A stretch of 64,000 nucleotides of DNA from Cladocopium goreaui (Eukaryota; Sar; Dinophyceae; Suessiales; Symbiodiniaceae): assembly GCA_947184155.2 (NCBI GenBank), contig CAMXCT020001990.1, forward strand, positions 558,001 through 622,000, in the 5' to 3' direction. Under the pieces are notes generated by a model, which was not told the origin of the DNA, searched no databases, and worked only from the letters and a program-made list of their open reading frames with translations. Of the stretch, positions 1-9,999 are shown piece after piece. Numbering within the stretch: position 1 is the stretch's first letter; each line of letters opens with the position of its first letter. The translations under genes and the position numbers were made by a program.

Positions 1-800
1 TTAATAGTTTACTATATTACATCAAAACTGTACTTGCAATATACTTATTGGAAGAAATCATAAACAATATCATATCATACCAAGCAATATTTTACGAACA
101 CAGTTTACAAAATATATGAGATTATATCAACATGTATTCTAACACATCAAACGGTCTTTTATACTAATGTTAATTATACAAATTGGATTGATGTATTGAA
201 AAAACTATAATACTGCGTTAAATCATAATACACTAGTTTATATCCAACTAATTTAAAATATACTAGAGCACACTATATTGTCTGAATAGTTTAAATATAA
301 GATATGATATGATGTGAAATATCGTATATAAAATATTATTCCCGAATATTCTTGTATATATATATGAAACCATCACAGCAAGACACCCAGCATCTTCCCC
401 ACCACACTTGCTGCTAGGTCCCCAGGGCCCCAGGGCCCCAGGCTGGCAACATCCCTGGAATACTGCAGGAATGGAAGCTCACCTTGGAGGTCCCAGGTAT
501 ACAAAATGGTATCCCGTTTTTTAGAGACTCTGCCATGACTTGGGGGTTGGAAGATTAGTCCCAAACACGGTTTATGTTCAATGTCTATGTTTATTTGGAG
601 GGGAGTGGCTATAAAGTTAGAATAATCCCATATATTCACTGTATTATATATATATAAGCCATTTGGGGTAATTACTTGCGATAAACAAATCAAGAGTCGA
701 GTATTTTTAGTGGCTCACGGCACCAGGAAGTCGGAAAAAAATGCCAGTAATCCTCCATTCTTTAAAGCCCTTGGGGGCATCAGTGGTTCAAGGAAAACAC
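1..800. other. AT-rich stretch without recognisable gene
   Basis: Very AT-rich DNA with scattered ATATAT runs. The frame at 373-693 (minus) has no codon bias or recognisable motif. I see no gene here. Confidence 0.5.
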
Positions 801-813
801 ATGCCAATGAGTT

Positions 814-915
814 CTGATTGGTGGTTTCAACCCCTCTGAAAAATATGAAAGTCAGTTGGGATGACTATTCCCAATATATGGGAAAATAAAATTCATGTTC
901 CAAACCACCAACCAG
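814..915. mobile_element. MITE family B copy
   Basis: About 102 bp with terminal inverted repeats: it begins CTGATTGGTGGTTTCAACC and ends CCAAACCACCAACCAG. The interior (CCCTCTGAAAAATATGAAAG, then CCAATATATGGGAAAATAA) is shared with the copies at 1432, 14279, 36634, 45447 and 45979. It carries no coding capacity, so it would depend on a transposase elsewhere. Confidence 0.8.
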
Positions 916-1351
916 AGTTTTTATGTGTAGAACAGCAGATTTATCTTAAGGCCATATAAGCTATGGAACAACAGCGGGTCCATAGCTACCTTCTGATTAC
1001 TGGGCCCCTGGGATGGCCATCCATGATGTGCCCTGCCATGCCCTGACACCTAGCTAGGCACATCGAAATGTTGCCCGTTTCATAATTCCTGGGTCTTCGA
1101 AATGGAAAGTGCTGGACACCGTTTTTGGTATGGTTCAACTCACCAACCATGAATTCCAGTTGTGATGTTACATACAATTTAGCAACTTTCAGGGGGACTT
1201 GTTATCATCTACGGGTCCTTCATCGTGTATGTGTCAACATGATTTGCCCCCCGAAAACGGCGGTGCTTAGTTTGGTATGGATAAATTAGATAAACAAAAA
1301 ACATCAATAAACAAACTACAGTATATATATAGTTATATAATGTTATATATA

Positions 1352-1532
1352 CATATTACCTTCATTTGGCTCAATATGTTTTTCCGATATGGCTTCGAAC
1401 AAGGGTTTAACCAAAAAAAACCATTGTTTGTCTGGTTGGTGGTATACCTACCCCTCTGAAAAGTATGAAAATCAATTGGGATGATGACATTCCCAATATA
1501 TGGAAAAATAATCCAAATGTTCCAAACCACCA
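1352..1532. repeat. Long repeat copy: shared leader plus MITE B (left part)
   Basis: The segment starts with a leader containing GGCTCAATATGTTTTTCCGA and runs into a MITE B beginning at 1432. The same leader followed by MITE B occurs at 14205-14380, so the duplicated unit is larger than the bare MITE. Here the right end of MITE B is displaced to 2883-2901 by the insertion described next. Confidence 0.75.
1519..1532. repeat. Target-site duplication, left copy
   Basis: The 14 bases GTTCCAAACCACCA occur here and again at 2883-2896, exactly bounding the insert 1533-2882. They are part of the right end of a MITE B and were duplicated on insertion. Confidence 0.8.
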
Positions 1533-2882
1533 CTTTGTACCGCTTTGTGTATCGCACTGTCTTGGGTTGGGAAGACAGTGCATTGACTGTGGTGACACTA
1601 CGGCCAAGGCGGCCGCAAGGCCTGACTAACCGGACCTGGAAGAGAGGCCTCTCCAATCCAGCAAACTTTGAAAAAGATCAACAGCGTAAACAACCAAGAC
1701 TTGACACTGTGGCCAGCCCTGGCTGAAAAGGCGGTTGACACGAACCCCAAAACATGGTAGAAGGGCATCAGAGCAGCAATCATGCACACGGCACAACAAG
1801 ACCCCATCATCATCATGCCACTGTGAGAGCAAAGCAGCTCATGCCCACCCCAACATTCACCATCATATCTCGGGCGCTTCCGCAACAAGCCACGTATATG
1901 AGAAAACCGAATCTCAAACATCTGGATGCACTGGTTCTGAGTTTCACTTTGGCCGTGAAGTTGTGGATACTGAGCCTGCATCTGGGCCTGTAGCTTCGAA
2001 ACTTGTTGAGGCGGATGGTGGGTGAACTCCAGAAACTGCCCGTCAATCTGTGTTTGTTTCTGCATCAACTGTTGCACCCGACCACAAGCAGAGAGCTCAA
2101 GGTTGATGTCCTCCTTCACAAATCCAGACACGTCCACAAACCTATCAAGGTGTTGTGAGATGAACGGATCTCTGCATGCAGGGACAACGCATTCAAGCAC
2201 CAAAACATGAACACACTGACACAGTACAGCTCTACGGAGTTTAGGAAGGGACATAGCACGAAGGGCTGCCTCTCCTTTACGATCACCCACTTGGGAAAAC
2301 GGCGGACATGAAAATCCAGCACTCATCACCGCAGCATGATTGCACTTGGACCACACTCCAGCGATCACCTGGGTACTGCCAGCATCACCAATCACATACT
2401 CACATCCTCCATAAACCTTGTAGAAGTACATCATACGGGCATTTGAATCAACAGCAACCATGGTATGCATACCAACGGCAGGGGCTCCATGTGTCGGATC
2501 ACCTAACCCGCAGTAAGCATCGACCAGTGTGAAGAAGTCCTCCCAGGTATACAGTGAGTGCAACACCAGCTTAGTACCATCATCCACCCTCAGCAACGGA
2601 AAGGAGAATTGCTGCACCAGGACAACATCCAACAGAGTGAGCACATCAGGAGCTCCATCCAAGAGGCCAGAAAGCACCAAACCAGTCCCAACACGGACAG
2701 AACGACCCAAGAGGCACCCACGTGCAGGATCAAAGACCACCACCATGACCACGGCAGAAAGCCCACCTCCAGCGTCAACTCCGGCAGGGTCCATGAAGGT
2801 CCATGGCACAACACGGTGAACGAAACGCTCTACGATCAGCAGGGCACGGCCGCACCTGCTGGTAGGTGTAGAGCCCACGGCT
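1533..2882 (-). mobile_element. Retrotransposed non-LTR-type insert inside a MITE B
   Basis: A 1,350 bp insert sits between two perfect 14 bp direct repeats and splits a MITE B (left part 1432-1532, right part 2883-2901). A target duplication of this length fits target-primed reverse transcription. Read on the minus strand, almost the whole insert is one open frame. Near its 3' end, at 1555-1580, is a stem-loop (CACTGTCTT / AAGACAGTG around an 8 nt loop), a common feature of non-LTR element tails. There is no poly(A) tail and no reverse transcriptase inside, so it is truncated or non-autonomous. Confidence 0.7.
1555..1580 (-). other. Stem-loop near 3' end of the retroinsert
   Basis: A perfect 9 bp stem CACTGTCTT/AAGACAGTG with an 8 nt loop lies about 20 nt from the 3' junction of the insert. 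Some non-LTR reverse transcriptases recognise such 3' hairpins; that role is inferred here. Confidence 0.5.
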
Positions 2883-2905
2883 GTTCCAAACCACCAACCA
2901 GTCAT
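1598..2905 (-). CDS. ORF of a dinoflagellate retroelement with GEAxxPGP motif
   Basis: A 435-codon open frame, by far the longest uninterrupted frame in the first 40 kb. The first codons (MTGWWFG) come from the MITE B end, so the true N-terminus is lost. In order: a hydrophobic/variable N-terminal part; a glutamine-rich, coiled-coil-like segment (QQLMQKQTQIDG onward); a strongly hydrophobic segment near residues 350-415; then GEASLPGP just before the stop. From memory, similar GEAxxPGP motifs recur in dinoflagellate non-LTR polyproteins, ahead of endonuclease/RT domains. The motif resembles the NPGP end of 2A-like peptides but lacks their preceding acidic residue. No endonuclease or RT motif is visible. 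Function unknown; it is most likely a remnant of an element-encoded N-terminal protein. Confidence 0.5.
   Translation of the reverse strand: MTGWWFGTAVGSTPTSRCGRALLIVERFVHRVVPWTFMDPAGVDAGGGLSAVVMVVVFDPARGCLLGRSVRVGTGLVLSGLLDGAPDVLTLLDVVLVQQFSFPLLRVDDGTKLVLHSLYTWEDFFTLVDAYCGLGDPTHGAPAVGMHTMVAVDSNARMMYFYKVYGGCEYVIGDAGSTQVIAGVWSKCNHAAVMSAGFSCPPFSQVGDRKGEAALRAMSLPKLRRAVLCQCVHVLVLECVVPACRDPFISQHLDRFVDVSGFVKEDINLELSACGRVQQLMQKQTQIDGQFLEFTHHPPQQVSKLQAQMQAQYPQLHGQSETQNQCIQMFEIRFSHIRGLLRKRPRYDGECWGGHELLCSHSGMMMMGSCCAVCMIAALMPFYHVLGFVSTAFSARAGHSVKSWLFTLLIFFKVCWIGEASLPGPVSQALRPPWP
2883..2896. repeat. Target-site duplication, right copy
   Basis: Second copy of GTTCCAAACCACCA, followed by the residual right end of the split MITE B (to 2901). 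Confidence 0.8.
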
Positions 2906-3159
2906 AGATTACCAATTGATTAGCCATTAGTATCCCATCATTATCCCATTATCATATGTTATTATCCCTTGCTACCAATGATTAACAACAATTATTACCC
3001 ATTAATAATCATTATTTTGGAGTGTTCCCCCCATTTCGGTCACTTTCCCCCAGTTCGCCGGTCGCTACAAAGGCACTCCCTGGGTACGCACGGTATTGGC
3101 AGCAGCTTCCGCCTCGTGGAACACCTGGCGGTTGGGCTCCAATGATAAAAAAGGTGGAA

Positions 3160-3420
3160 TTGCCGAAGGAAAATATGCAAAAATATGGAAACATGATGGA
3201 AAAGTATGGAAACATCCGGGGAAATATGGGAAAATTATGGAAACATATTGGAACATATGGAAAAAATGGAAACATATGGAAACATATGGAAACATATTGG
3301 AAAATATGAAAACATGATGGGAACATGATGGAAAAATATGGGAACATATGGGAAAAAATGGAAACATATGGAAACAATATATGGGAAACAATTAAGAAAA
3401 TATGGGAAAAGATTGGAATT
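3160..3420. repeat. Tandem repeat of about 10-12 bp (GGAAACATAT)
   Basis: Degenerate tandem copies of GGAAACATAT / GGGAACATATGG. The open frames here on both strands (KYGNMMEKYGN-type peptides and their reverse) are repeat artefacts. A short triplication of GGGGATGTAAT follows at about 3512-3550. Confidence 0.8.
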
Positions 3421-3789
3421 TGTGATTTAGTGAAAGGAAAACATGTTATTTGTATGTTACTGTAAATCAACGTTTGTGAGGAAAATTGTGATTTCATGGG
3501 GGAAGATGGTTGTACAATGGGGATGTAATGGGGATGTAATGGGGATGTAATGGGAATATCATTGACAAATAAAATATAGCAACTTCCAAAAGAAACCAAA
3601 CAGTTGAAGCAACCGGGAAAATATGCAAATTAAATTAAATGGGAAGACTCATCGAAGTAAATTTTTGGAAACACTTTCAAGCATCTTTTCAAGGTTGCTA
3701 TATACTGTACATCTATACACGGTGTAGTCACTGTAGCCCAGGGTGTCTGTGTAGTCTTCCAGGGTGTCTGTGTAGTCCGTATGTGGGAT

Positions 3790-3987
3790 CCGGGGACGCA
3801 GCTTTCGGCGGTGGTGCTACGGAGTCACGGGCAGGTGCATCGCGGGCGATCGCGGGTGCGATGTGCCAAGCAATGGGGGTTGACCTTCCCCGCGACGTCC
3901 AATCTCCACGTCAACGTGGAGGTCCATGCACTGTTGCGGCCAAGGGTCCGCGCACCCAATGCCGTTCCTCCACCTCCTGCCCCATAG
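3790..3987 (+). CDS. Coding-like exon, plus strand (unassigned)
   Basis: A GC-rich island in AT-rich surroundings. One plus frame ends LHVNVEVHALLRPRV, then a proline-rich tail and a TAG at 3985-3987; its third codon positions are mostly G/C. It could be the last exon of a small gene or a gene relic. No family is recognised. Confidence 0.3.
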   Translation, partial: PGTQLSAVVLRSHGQVHRGRSRVRCAKQWGLTFPATSNLHVNVEVHALLRPRVRAPNAVPPPPAP

Positions 3988-4079
3988 ATTCTTGGAAGCC
4001 AAAGGACCGTTAAAGATCTCCCAGGCATGGTCCTTACATGTCCTTACTATATTACATGCCCGCACCAAGTTGTCCAACC

Positions 4080-4628
4080 TCTGCCTCAGTCCTTCGCGCT
4101 GCGCTGCGTTGTCAACAAGGCAGATTCTAACTTGCAGCATTGCCAGCAAGGGCACCGTTAAGCGCGGAGCCGTAAACCTTAGAAGTCCTCATTGCAAGAA
4201 GCAAGCAAATGAGTCCCTCGCCATAGAGAAACAGATTGATGACAAGCATCCCTTTAACCAACGCATTGACCCCTTCATTCTTCAGCGTGACGCCGCGAAA
4301 TTGGAATGGTTTGAAGCCAAAAAGTCAACTGCTCGGACAAGGCCCTGGGTTGTGGCAAACTCTAAACTCATTGGTCATCTCAGCCATGCCATCAAGGGGT
4401 CCACCCCGCAAGCGTCGGGTTCGGATGTCGCTTCAAAATGCACCGCTTCTCCAAGCTGCCCAGAAACAAAGGGAGACGACGGAACGCTTTCTCCAACATC
4501 CCAGCGTTGTCGAAGAGCCCCTAGCTGCAAAAAAAAATCACCTTCTCCCGGCCGAAGGTGCTGTTGAGGGAAGTCCCCAACAGGACTTGGACTCCCCGAT
4601 CAACCATGGAGCCCTTGAAAGATCTTGA
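4080..4628 (+). pseudogene. Coding-like segment with two competing frames
   Basis: Two plus-strand frames overlap. The first (to 4567) contains DPFILQRDAAKLEWFEAK. The second is more convincing from about 4420 to the TGA at 4626-4628 and contains QRETTERFLQHPSVVEEPL. Switching frame near 4390-4430 gives a single coding-like product, which suggests either a frameshifted gene relic or an unseen intron. No family is recognised. Confidence 0.3.
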
Positions 4629-4763
4629 AAGGGAAGGGGGGGTGCCTTTTGTAAGGGTACATCATTTCATAAAAACTTACCCCTGACATTCATCAGAAAG
4701 TCTATGTAAGACTGGCTGGCTGGTGGTTTCGCAGTTTCAACGCATCTACAAAGCATCAGTCAA

Positions 4764-4888
4764 TTCCCTCCGGTAATCAAACATGGCAATGGACAATTCC
4801 CTATATTCCCTATTTAGTTCGATGATTTTCCCTTAACACCTCCATTTGGTACATTTCCCGGCAAGCCATGTTTGACTACTGGAGAGTA
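4764..4888. mobile_element. MITE family A, degenerate copy
   Basis: It begins TTCCCTCCGGTAATCAAACATGG and ends CCATGTTTGACTACTGGAGAGTA, an imperfect inverted repeat matching the family A ends. Confidence 0.5.
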
Positions 4889-5159
4889 AATTGATCCATC
4901 ACTAGGGATTCCTATCAAGGATCATGAGAATTGCAATGTACAAGGTAAATTATTATCCTATTATTATGATTTATTATGCTCATTGAACCATGGTTCTACC
5001 ATAAAGAAAAGGTTGCTTTACCCTTGACATTGGCAAATCCACCATTTACTTCCATTATTTTCCCACCCTCCATGAAAACATATGAACATATGAAAACTAG
5101 GATGTTCAGTTGCCACGTTTGATTACCGAACGGATCCGAAAACTATTTTGATTGAAGAA

Positions 5160-5297
5160 AAGCTGCCTCCTTCGATCCTCAGCAGCTCCTGGCCGTCCCT
5201 CGGCCCTCGGCCTCTTCGAGGGACAGTCCGGCGCGTGCTGCTGCACCTGCGATTTTGCAGACCAGCAGTGAGCCTGCCGCAGCCAAAGCGACAGGGT
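5160..5297 (+). CDS. Coding-like exon rich in Ala/Pro/Ser
   Basis: A GC-rich island. A plus frame reads QQLLAVPRPSASSRDSPAR and continues through AAAPAILQTSSEPAAAKAT with very high G/C at third positions, stopping at a GGTGAG donor-like site near 5297. An acceptor-like TCCTCAG lies upstream. It looks like an internal exon encoding a disordered linker. The minus frame over the same bases is Arg-rich and less convincing. Confidence 0.35.
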
Positions 5298-5399
5298 GAG
5301 ACACGAAACTCACTAAACACCTGACCGGACCTGACCCACCTAGGTTCGGATTTCTCCCGATTTCTGTGAAAACCCCTGCAAAATGCCCACCCAAAAATG

Positions 5400-6690
5400 C
5401 TGGGATTAAATGACTGGTTCACCACCCAGTATCCAAAAGTGATGTTACGACCACTCATTTTCCAAACCGGATACTCAGTTAAGTATACCCGGCAGCATTT
5501 CCGCTCGGATATCTACTATACACATGCCAAATAATTGTGGATAAACATCGTCATTTCCATTTGAATCAACTAATATATGTATATATATATAATTTTATAT
5601 ACATGTTGCAGTGTCCAAATGGGAAACAGGTTTCGAGAGGCAACATATTGTAGCCATGTCTTCTCCAGTACAATGGCATGCACAAATGATTGAATATTGC
5701 CCATGAAGCATCCAAACATCATGAAAACACATTTTTTACCAACAAACTCTAGGTGGATATGGGTATGGGTCAAATTGGGTACCCCAATAATTGGATGGTT
5801 AATACATGTTAGTACTAAAGATAGACTTTGTAAGCCATCTGTGGCCCCCCAAGTCTTTAATTTTGACCCATAGCCATTGTAGCGCCATGAAAAATCTGGA
5901 AGAACTGGAAGACTGCACCTGGCCAAACGCTCAGGTAAAAGACTGATTCGAATGGTAAATAACTATACGCCATATCCCTCACCAAAACAATATATATATT
6001 TATAATGGTATATATATATATATGATTAAAACATATTATATATATATATGTATAATATGATAATATATTATATATTATATAATATTATATATACTGTATA
6101 CGTATATGTGGCACTGTGGCACTATAGTTCCTGCGCTTTCGGGATCGTATCGTACGCTCCTTGAAGAATATCTAAGGGGAATTGAGGCATGCATGCTTCT
6201 GGGCCCTGATTGAATTTCCTGGTAGTGTCTGACTGCCAAAAAAATGATTGGTGGTTCAACCCATCGGAAAAATATGGTAATCATCAGAAATTCTTGGGGA
6301 TAATTCCATTTCTGTGCTTGAACCAATGAAACCAACAAGCAAATCTGATCTCACATCAGCTGAGCCAAGGCCAATTTCACAGGAAACCACACGTCTGTTC
6401 CCACAGGACTGAATCTATCCCGTAATGTCGTACCCCGATCAGTGTGAGGATACTGCATTGTGGAAAGTTTTCCCAACATAATTCTGAACAAGTGTAATTG
6501 TTTGGGTGGTACGGTATTGGGTTAAGTTTGTTCCAGCATCTTTTCAGTTTCTTGTTTCAGATTTTTCATTTTTTCAGCATGTTTTCTTCTCAGCATTTGT
6601 TCATGTTTTTCCAGAGCATTGTTTTTTTTTTTCAGCATTTTTGAAATTAATTAATCAATGAATTATTCGGCATGATTAATTAATTAATAT
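5400..6690. other. AT-rich stretch without recognisable gene
   Basis: ATATAT microsatellites at about 5577-5605 and 5990-6090, and a weak, decayed MITE B-like segment near 6246-6335 (ATTGGTGGTTCAACCC). No coding signal stands out. Confidence 0.4.
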
Positions 6691-7860
6691 GTGTTTGTTG
6701 TGGTGGTATTCTACTTTGTCCAGCTGTTGTCTGAAGAAACAATTTTTCAAATCTGTGACCCATCAGCAACCTTGATCTTCAATAGTATGTTTGTTGTGGG
6801 GGTTCTCTATTGTGTCCAGCTTTTTATTGACGTGTTTTCTTTTGTCCAAAATCCTTCTCTCCTTTCCTTTTCCTTTCCTTTGCTAAAGCTTTTCTCTTTT
6901 TACTTTCTTAGTTCCATTTTTAAAATCTCAAAATGTCTAATTTCCCTAAATATAGGATGCCTTATCAAAACACCATTAAAAACAGCACTCAAACAATTTT
7001 TCAAGGGGGTACCCCATCAGCAACCTTGATCTTCAATAGTATGTTTGTTGTGGGGGTTCTCTATTGTGTCAAGCTTTTTATTGACGTGTTTTCTTTTGTC
7101 CAAAATCCGTCTCTTCTTTCCTTTTTCTTTCCTTTGCTAAAGCTTTTCTCGTTTTACTTTCTTAGTTCCATTTTTTAAAAATCTCAAATGTCTAATTTCC
7201 CTAAATATAGGATGCCTTATCAAAACACCATTAAAAACAGCACTCAAACAATTTTTCAAGGGGGGTACCCCATCAGCAACCTTGATCTTCAATAGTATGT
7301 TTGTTGTGGGGGTTCTCTATTGTGTCCAGCTTTTTATTGACGTGTTTTCTTTTGTCCAAAATCCGTCTCTTCTTTCCTTTTCCTCTCCTTTGCTAAAGTT
7401 TTTCTCTTTCTACTACTTTCTTAGCTCCATTCTTTTCAAATCTCAAAATATCTAATTTCTCAAAATATAGGATGCCTTATTAAAGCACAATTATCAATTT
7501 AAAAAAGGCACCCAAACAATTTTTCAAGGGGGTAGCCCATGAGCAGCATTGATCTTCAATAGTATGATGGTGGTCCTCTATCGTGTCAGGCTTTATTTGA
7601 AGTGAAACAAATGCAAAATCCGTGTATCCTTTCCTTTTCTTTAGTTTTTCTATCTTACTTTCTTGTCTCCATTCTTTTGGGTTTATCGAAATGTCTAATT
7701 TCCCAATAATATAGGAGGTGTTTTTACAACGCCATTTAAAAACAGCACTCAAACAATTTTTCAAGGGGGTAGCCCACAACCTTGATCTTCAATAGTATGT
7801 TTGTTGTGGGGGTCCTCTATTGTGTCCAGCTTTTTTTTGACATGATGTTTTTACAAAATC
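6688..7860. repeat. Satellite array, unit about 255 bp
   Basis: The motif CTTGATCTTCAATAGTATG recurs at about 6771, 7025, 7281, 7549 and 7781, giving a period of 230-270 bp. Each unit holds TTTGTTGTGGGGGTTC, a T-rich middle and CAAACAATTTTTCAAGGGGG. The first unit is preceded by a shorter, more diverged copy, and units diverge towards the right. The open frames inside are the same peptide repeated per unit, not genes. Confidence 0.85.
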
Positions 7861-7924
7861 AGTTTCCCCTTTCCTTTGCTATAGCTTTTGTCTCTTACTT
7901 AGTTCAATTCTCCTGGCATCCTCT

Positions 7925-9115
7925 CCTTGATTTCTATGGTGTTTCTATGGTTTTGTTTTATAAAAGTTCTATGGAAAATCTATGTAATTTCTATGGTGTT
8001 TCTAAAGGTGTGTCTATGGTAGTTCTGTGTGATTCCTATGAGGTTTCAAAAGGATGTATGGGATTTCCTTTGGATTCCTGTGGGGTTTCTGTGGTATTTC
8101 TATGATATTTCTACATGATTTCTTTGGGGTGTCCATGATATGTCTTTCGGATTTCTATGATATTTCTATGAGATTACTGTGGGATTTAAAAAATATTTCT
8201 ATGGCACTTCTAGAGGATTTCTTTGGGAATTCTATGGGGGTTCCATGAAGTTTCTTTGGAATTTCTATGATGGCTATGATATTTCTATGGGATTTCTATT
8301 GGATTCATGTGGGATTTCCATGGTATTTCTATGATATTTCTGTGGGGTTACTATGGAATTTCTAGGGGGTGTCGATGGTATTTCTATGGGGTCCCTATGG
8401 GGTTTCAAAAGGATGTCTATGGCTATGGGATTTCTATTGGATTCCTGTGTGGTTTCTATGGGATTTCCATGGTGGTTCTTTGGAATTTTTCTGGGATTTC
8501 AAAGAGATGTCTAAGGGCTTTCCATTGGATTTCTATCAGATTTCTATGAGGTCTCTATGGTATTTCTATGATTTTTCTGTGGGATTTCTCTGGGATTTCT
8601 GTGGGGTTTCCATGATATGTCTATTGGATTTCTATGGATTCCTATGGCATTCCTATGGGGCTTCCATGATGTTTCTATGATATTTCTATGAGATTACTAT
8701 GTGATTTCTGAAGGGATGCAATGGGAATTCTATGGTATTCTTATGGGATGTCTGAGGGAATTCTATGGGAATTCTATGGGATTCTTATGGGATTTCTTTG
8801 TGGTTCCTATGCTATTTTCATGTTATATCTAAGATTTTTCTATGGGATTTCTGTAGGGTTCCTATGGGATTTCCATGATATTCCTGTTATATTTCTATTG
8901 GATTCCTATGATATTTCTATGGGATTACTGCGGGATTTAAAAAGGATTTCTATCGCATTTCTAGAGGGTTTCTTTGGGAATTCTATGGGGTTTCCATGAA
9001 GTTTTTTTTGAATTTCTATGGTGGTTCTATGATTTTCCTATGGGATTTCTGTGAGATTCCTATGGAATTTCCATGATATTCTTATGATATTTCTATGGGA
9101 TTACTATGGGATGTC
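7925..9115. repeat. Minisatellite with 12-bp rhythm (GGATTTCTATGG)
   Basis: About 1.2 kb of degenerate copies of a 12 bp unit such as GGATTTCTATGG / GGTATTTCTATG. Because the unit is a multiple of three, long plus-strand frames survive and read as GFLWDFYGISM-like strings. They lack normal composition and are not counted as genes. Confidence 0.85.
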
Positions 9116-9515
9116 AATTGAAAGTAAGCTGAAATCAATTGAAAATCAATGGAAAGTAAGTTGAAATCAATTGAACATAAATTGAAATCAATTGAACGCG
9201 AATTGAAATCAACTAAAAGTAAATTGAAATCAATTGAAAGTAAATTAAAAACAATTAAAAGTAAATTGAAATCAATTGAACGTAAATTGAAATCAATTGA
9301 AACTAAATAATTGAAATCAATTGAAAGTAAATTAAAAACAATTAAAAGTAAATTGAAATCAATTGAACGTAAATTGAAATCAATTGAAACTAAATAATTG
9401 AAATCAATTGAAAATAAATTGAAATCAATTGAACATCAATTGAAATCAGTTGAAAGTAAATTGAAATCAACTGAACATCAATTGAAATTAATTGAAAATC
9501 AATTGAAATCAATTG
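9116..9515. repeat. Minisatellite TTGAAATCAATTGAAAGTAAA (about 21 bp)
   Basis: Tandem copies of a roughly 21 bp unit containing the self-complementary CAATTG. Part of the array is itself duplicated (compare 9235-9310 with 9320-9395). It directly follows the preceding minisatellite. Confidence 0.85.
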
Positions 9516-9741
9516 ATCCAATTTTATTGCGTACCTGGTACTTTAAAAAAACACTTTAAAGAGAGTCTCAGAATTGTTTGGGGCGGCCCGACGCTAATCA
9601 GCATCCAACATTACATGGTTTTCCTGCGAAGTTTCCCAATTTTAAATTCTGACAAACTCGCCAAGCAAGTGAACATGACCATGTTTGGAAAATCATCAAT
9701 GAATTGACATGTTCATTTTGCCATTGGCAAATTTACCGAAA

Positions 9742-9998
9742 CGTCAAGTCACTTCAAGCCCGGGATGGCAAGGTCCCATGAAACCCGCTGATCCCAAGAC
9801 AGCTGGACCTGCGAGCAGCTTATTTTGCACAAAAATCCGAGCTGGGGAAGTCTCACCGCGATCAGCCCGTGCGGAGGCAGAAAACTTCGGCCATTGTGAA
9901 GCCTGACCTGGATGAAGCGGCGCAAGCGTTTAGAATTGAAGCCACCCTTCTGGCCTCGATCTGTCCAAGGTTCACAATGAAACTGGGCAATGATTGAC
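9742..9998 (+). CDS. Coding-like exon, plus strand
   Basis: Frame reading RQLDLRAAYFAQKSELGK and, later, KPDLDEAAQAFRIEATLLA, ending at a TGA at 9996-9998. Third positions are strongly G/C, unlike the repeats to the left and the AT-rich DNA to the right. The peptide is charged and predicted helical. It is probably the last exon of a plus-strand gene whose earlier exons are not identified. Confidence 0.4.
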
Positions 9999-9999
9999 C

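Noticed and set aside
1362..1385. CATTTGGCTCAA resembling the end of the dinoflagellate spliced leader (CATTTTGGCTCAAG)
   Set aside because: One base short, lacking the CCGTAGC start, and part of a repeat leader also present at 14208; most likely coincidence.
3012..3599. 195-codon minus frame with FPYFSIMFP-like composition
   Set aside because: Runs through the GGAAACATAT tandem repeat; composition is repeat-driven.
8054..8999. Several 60-100 codon frames rich in GISM/GFLWDFYG
   Set aside because: Artefacts of the 12 bp minisatellite; same pattern in more than one frame.
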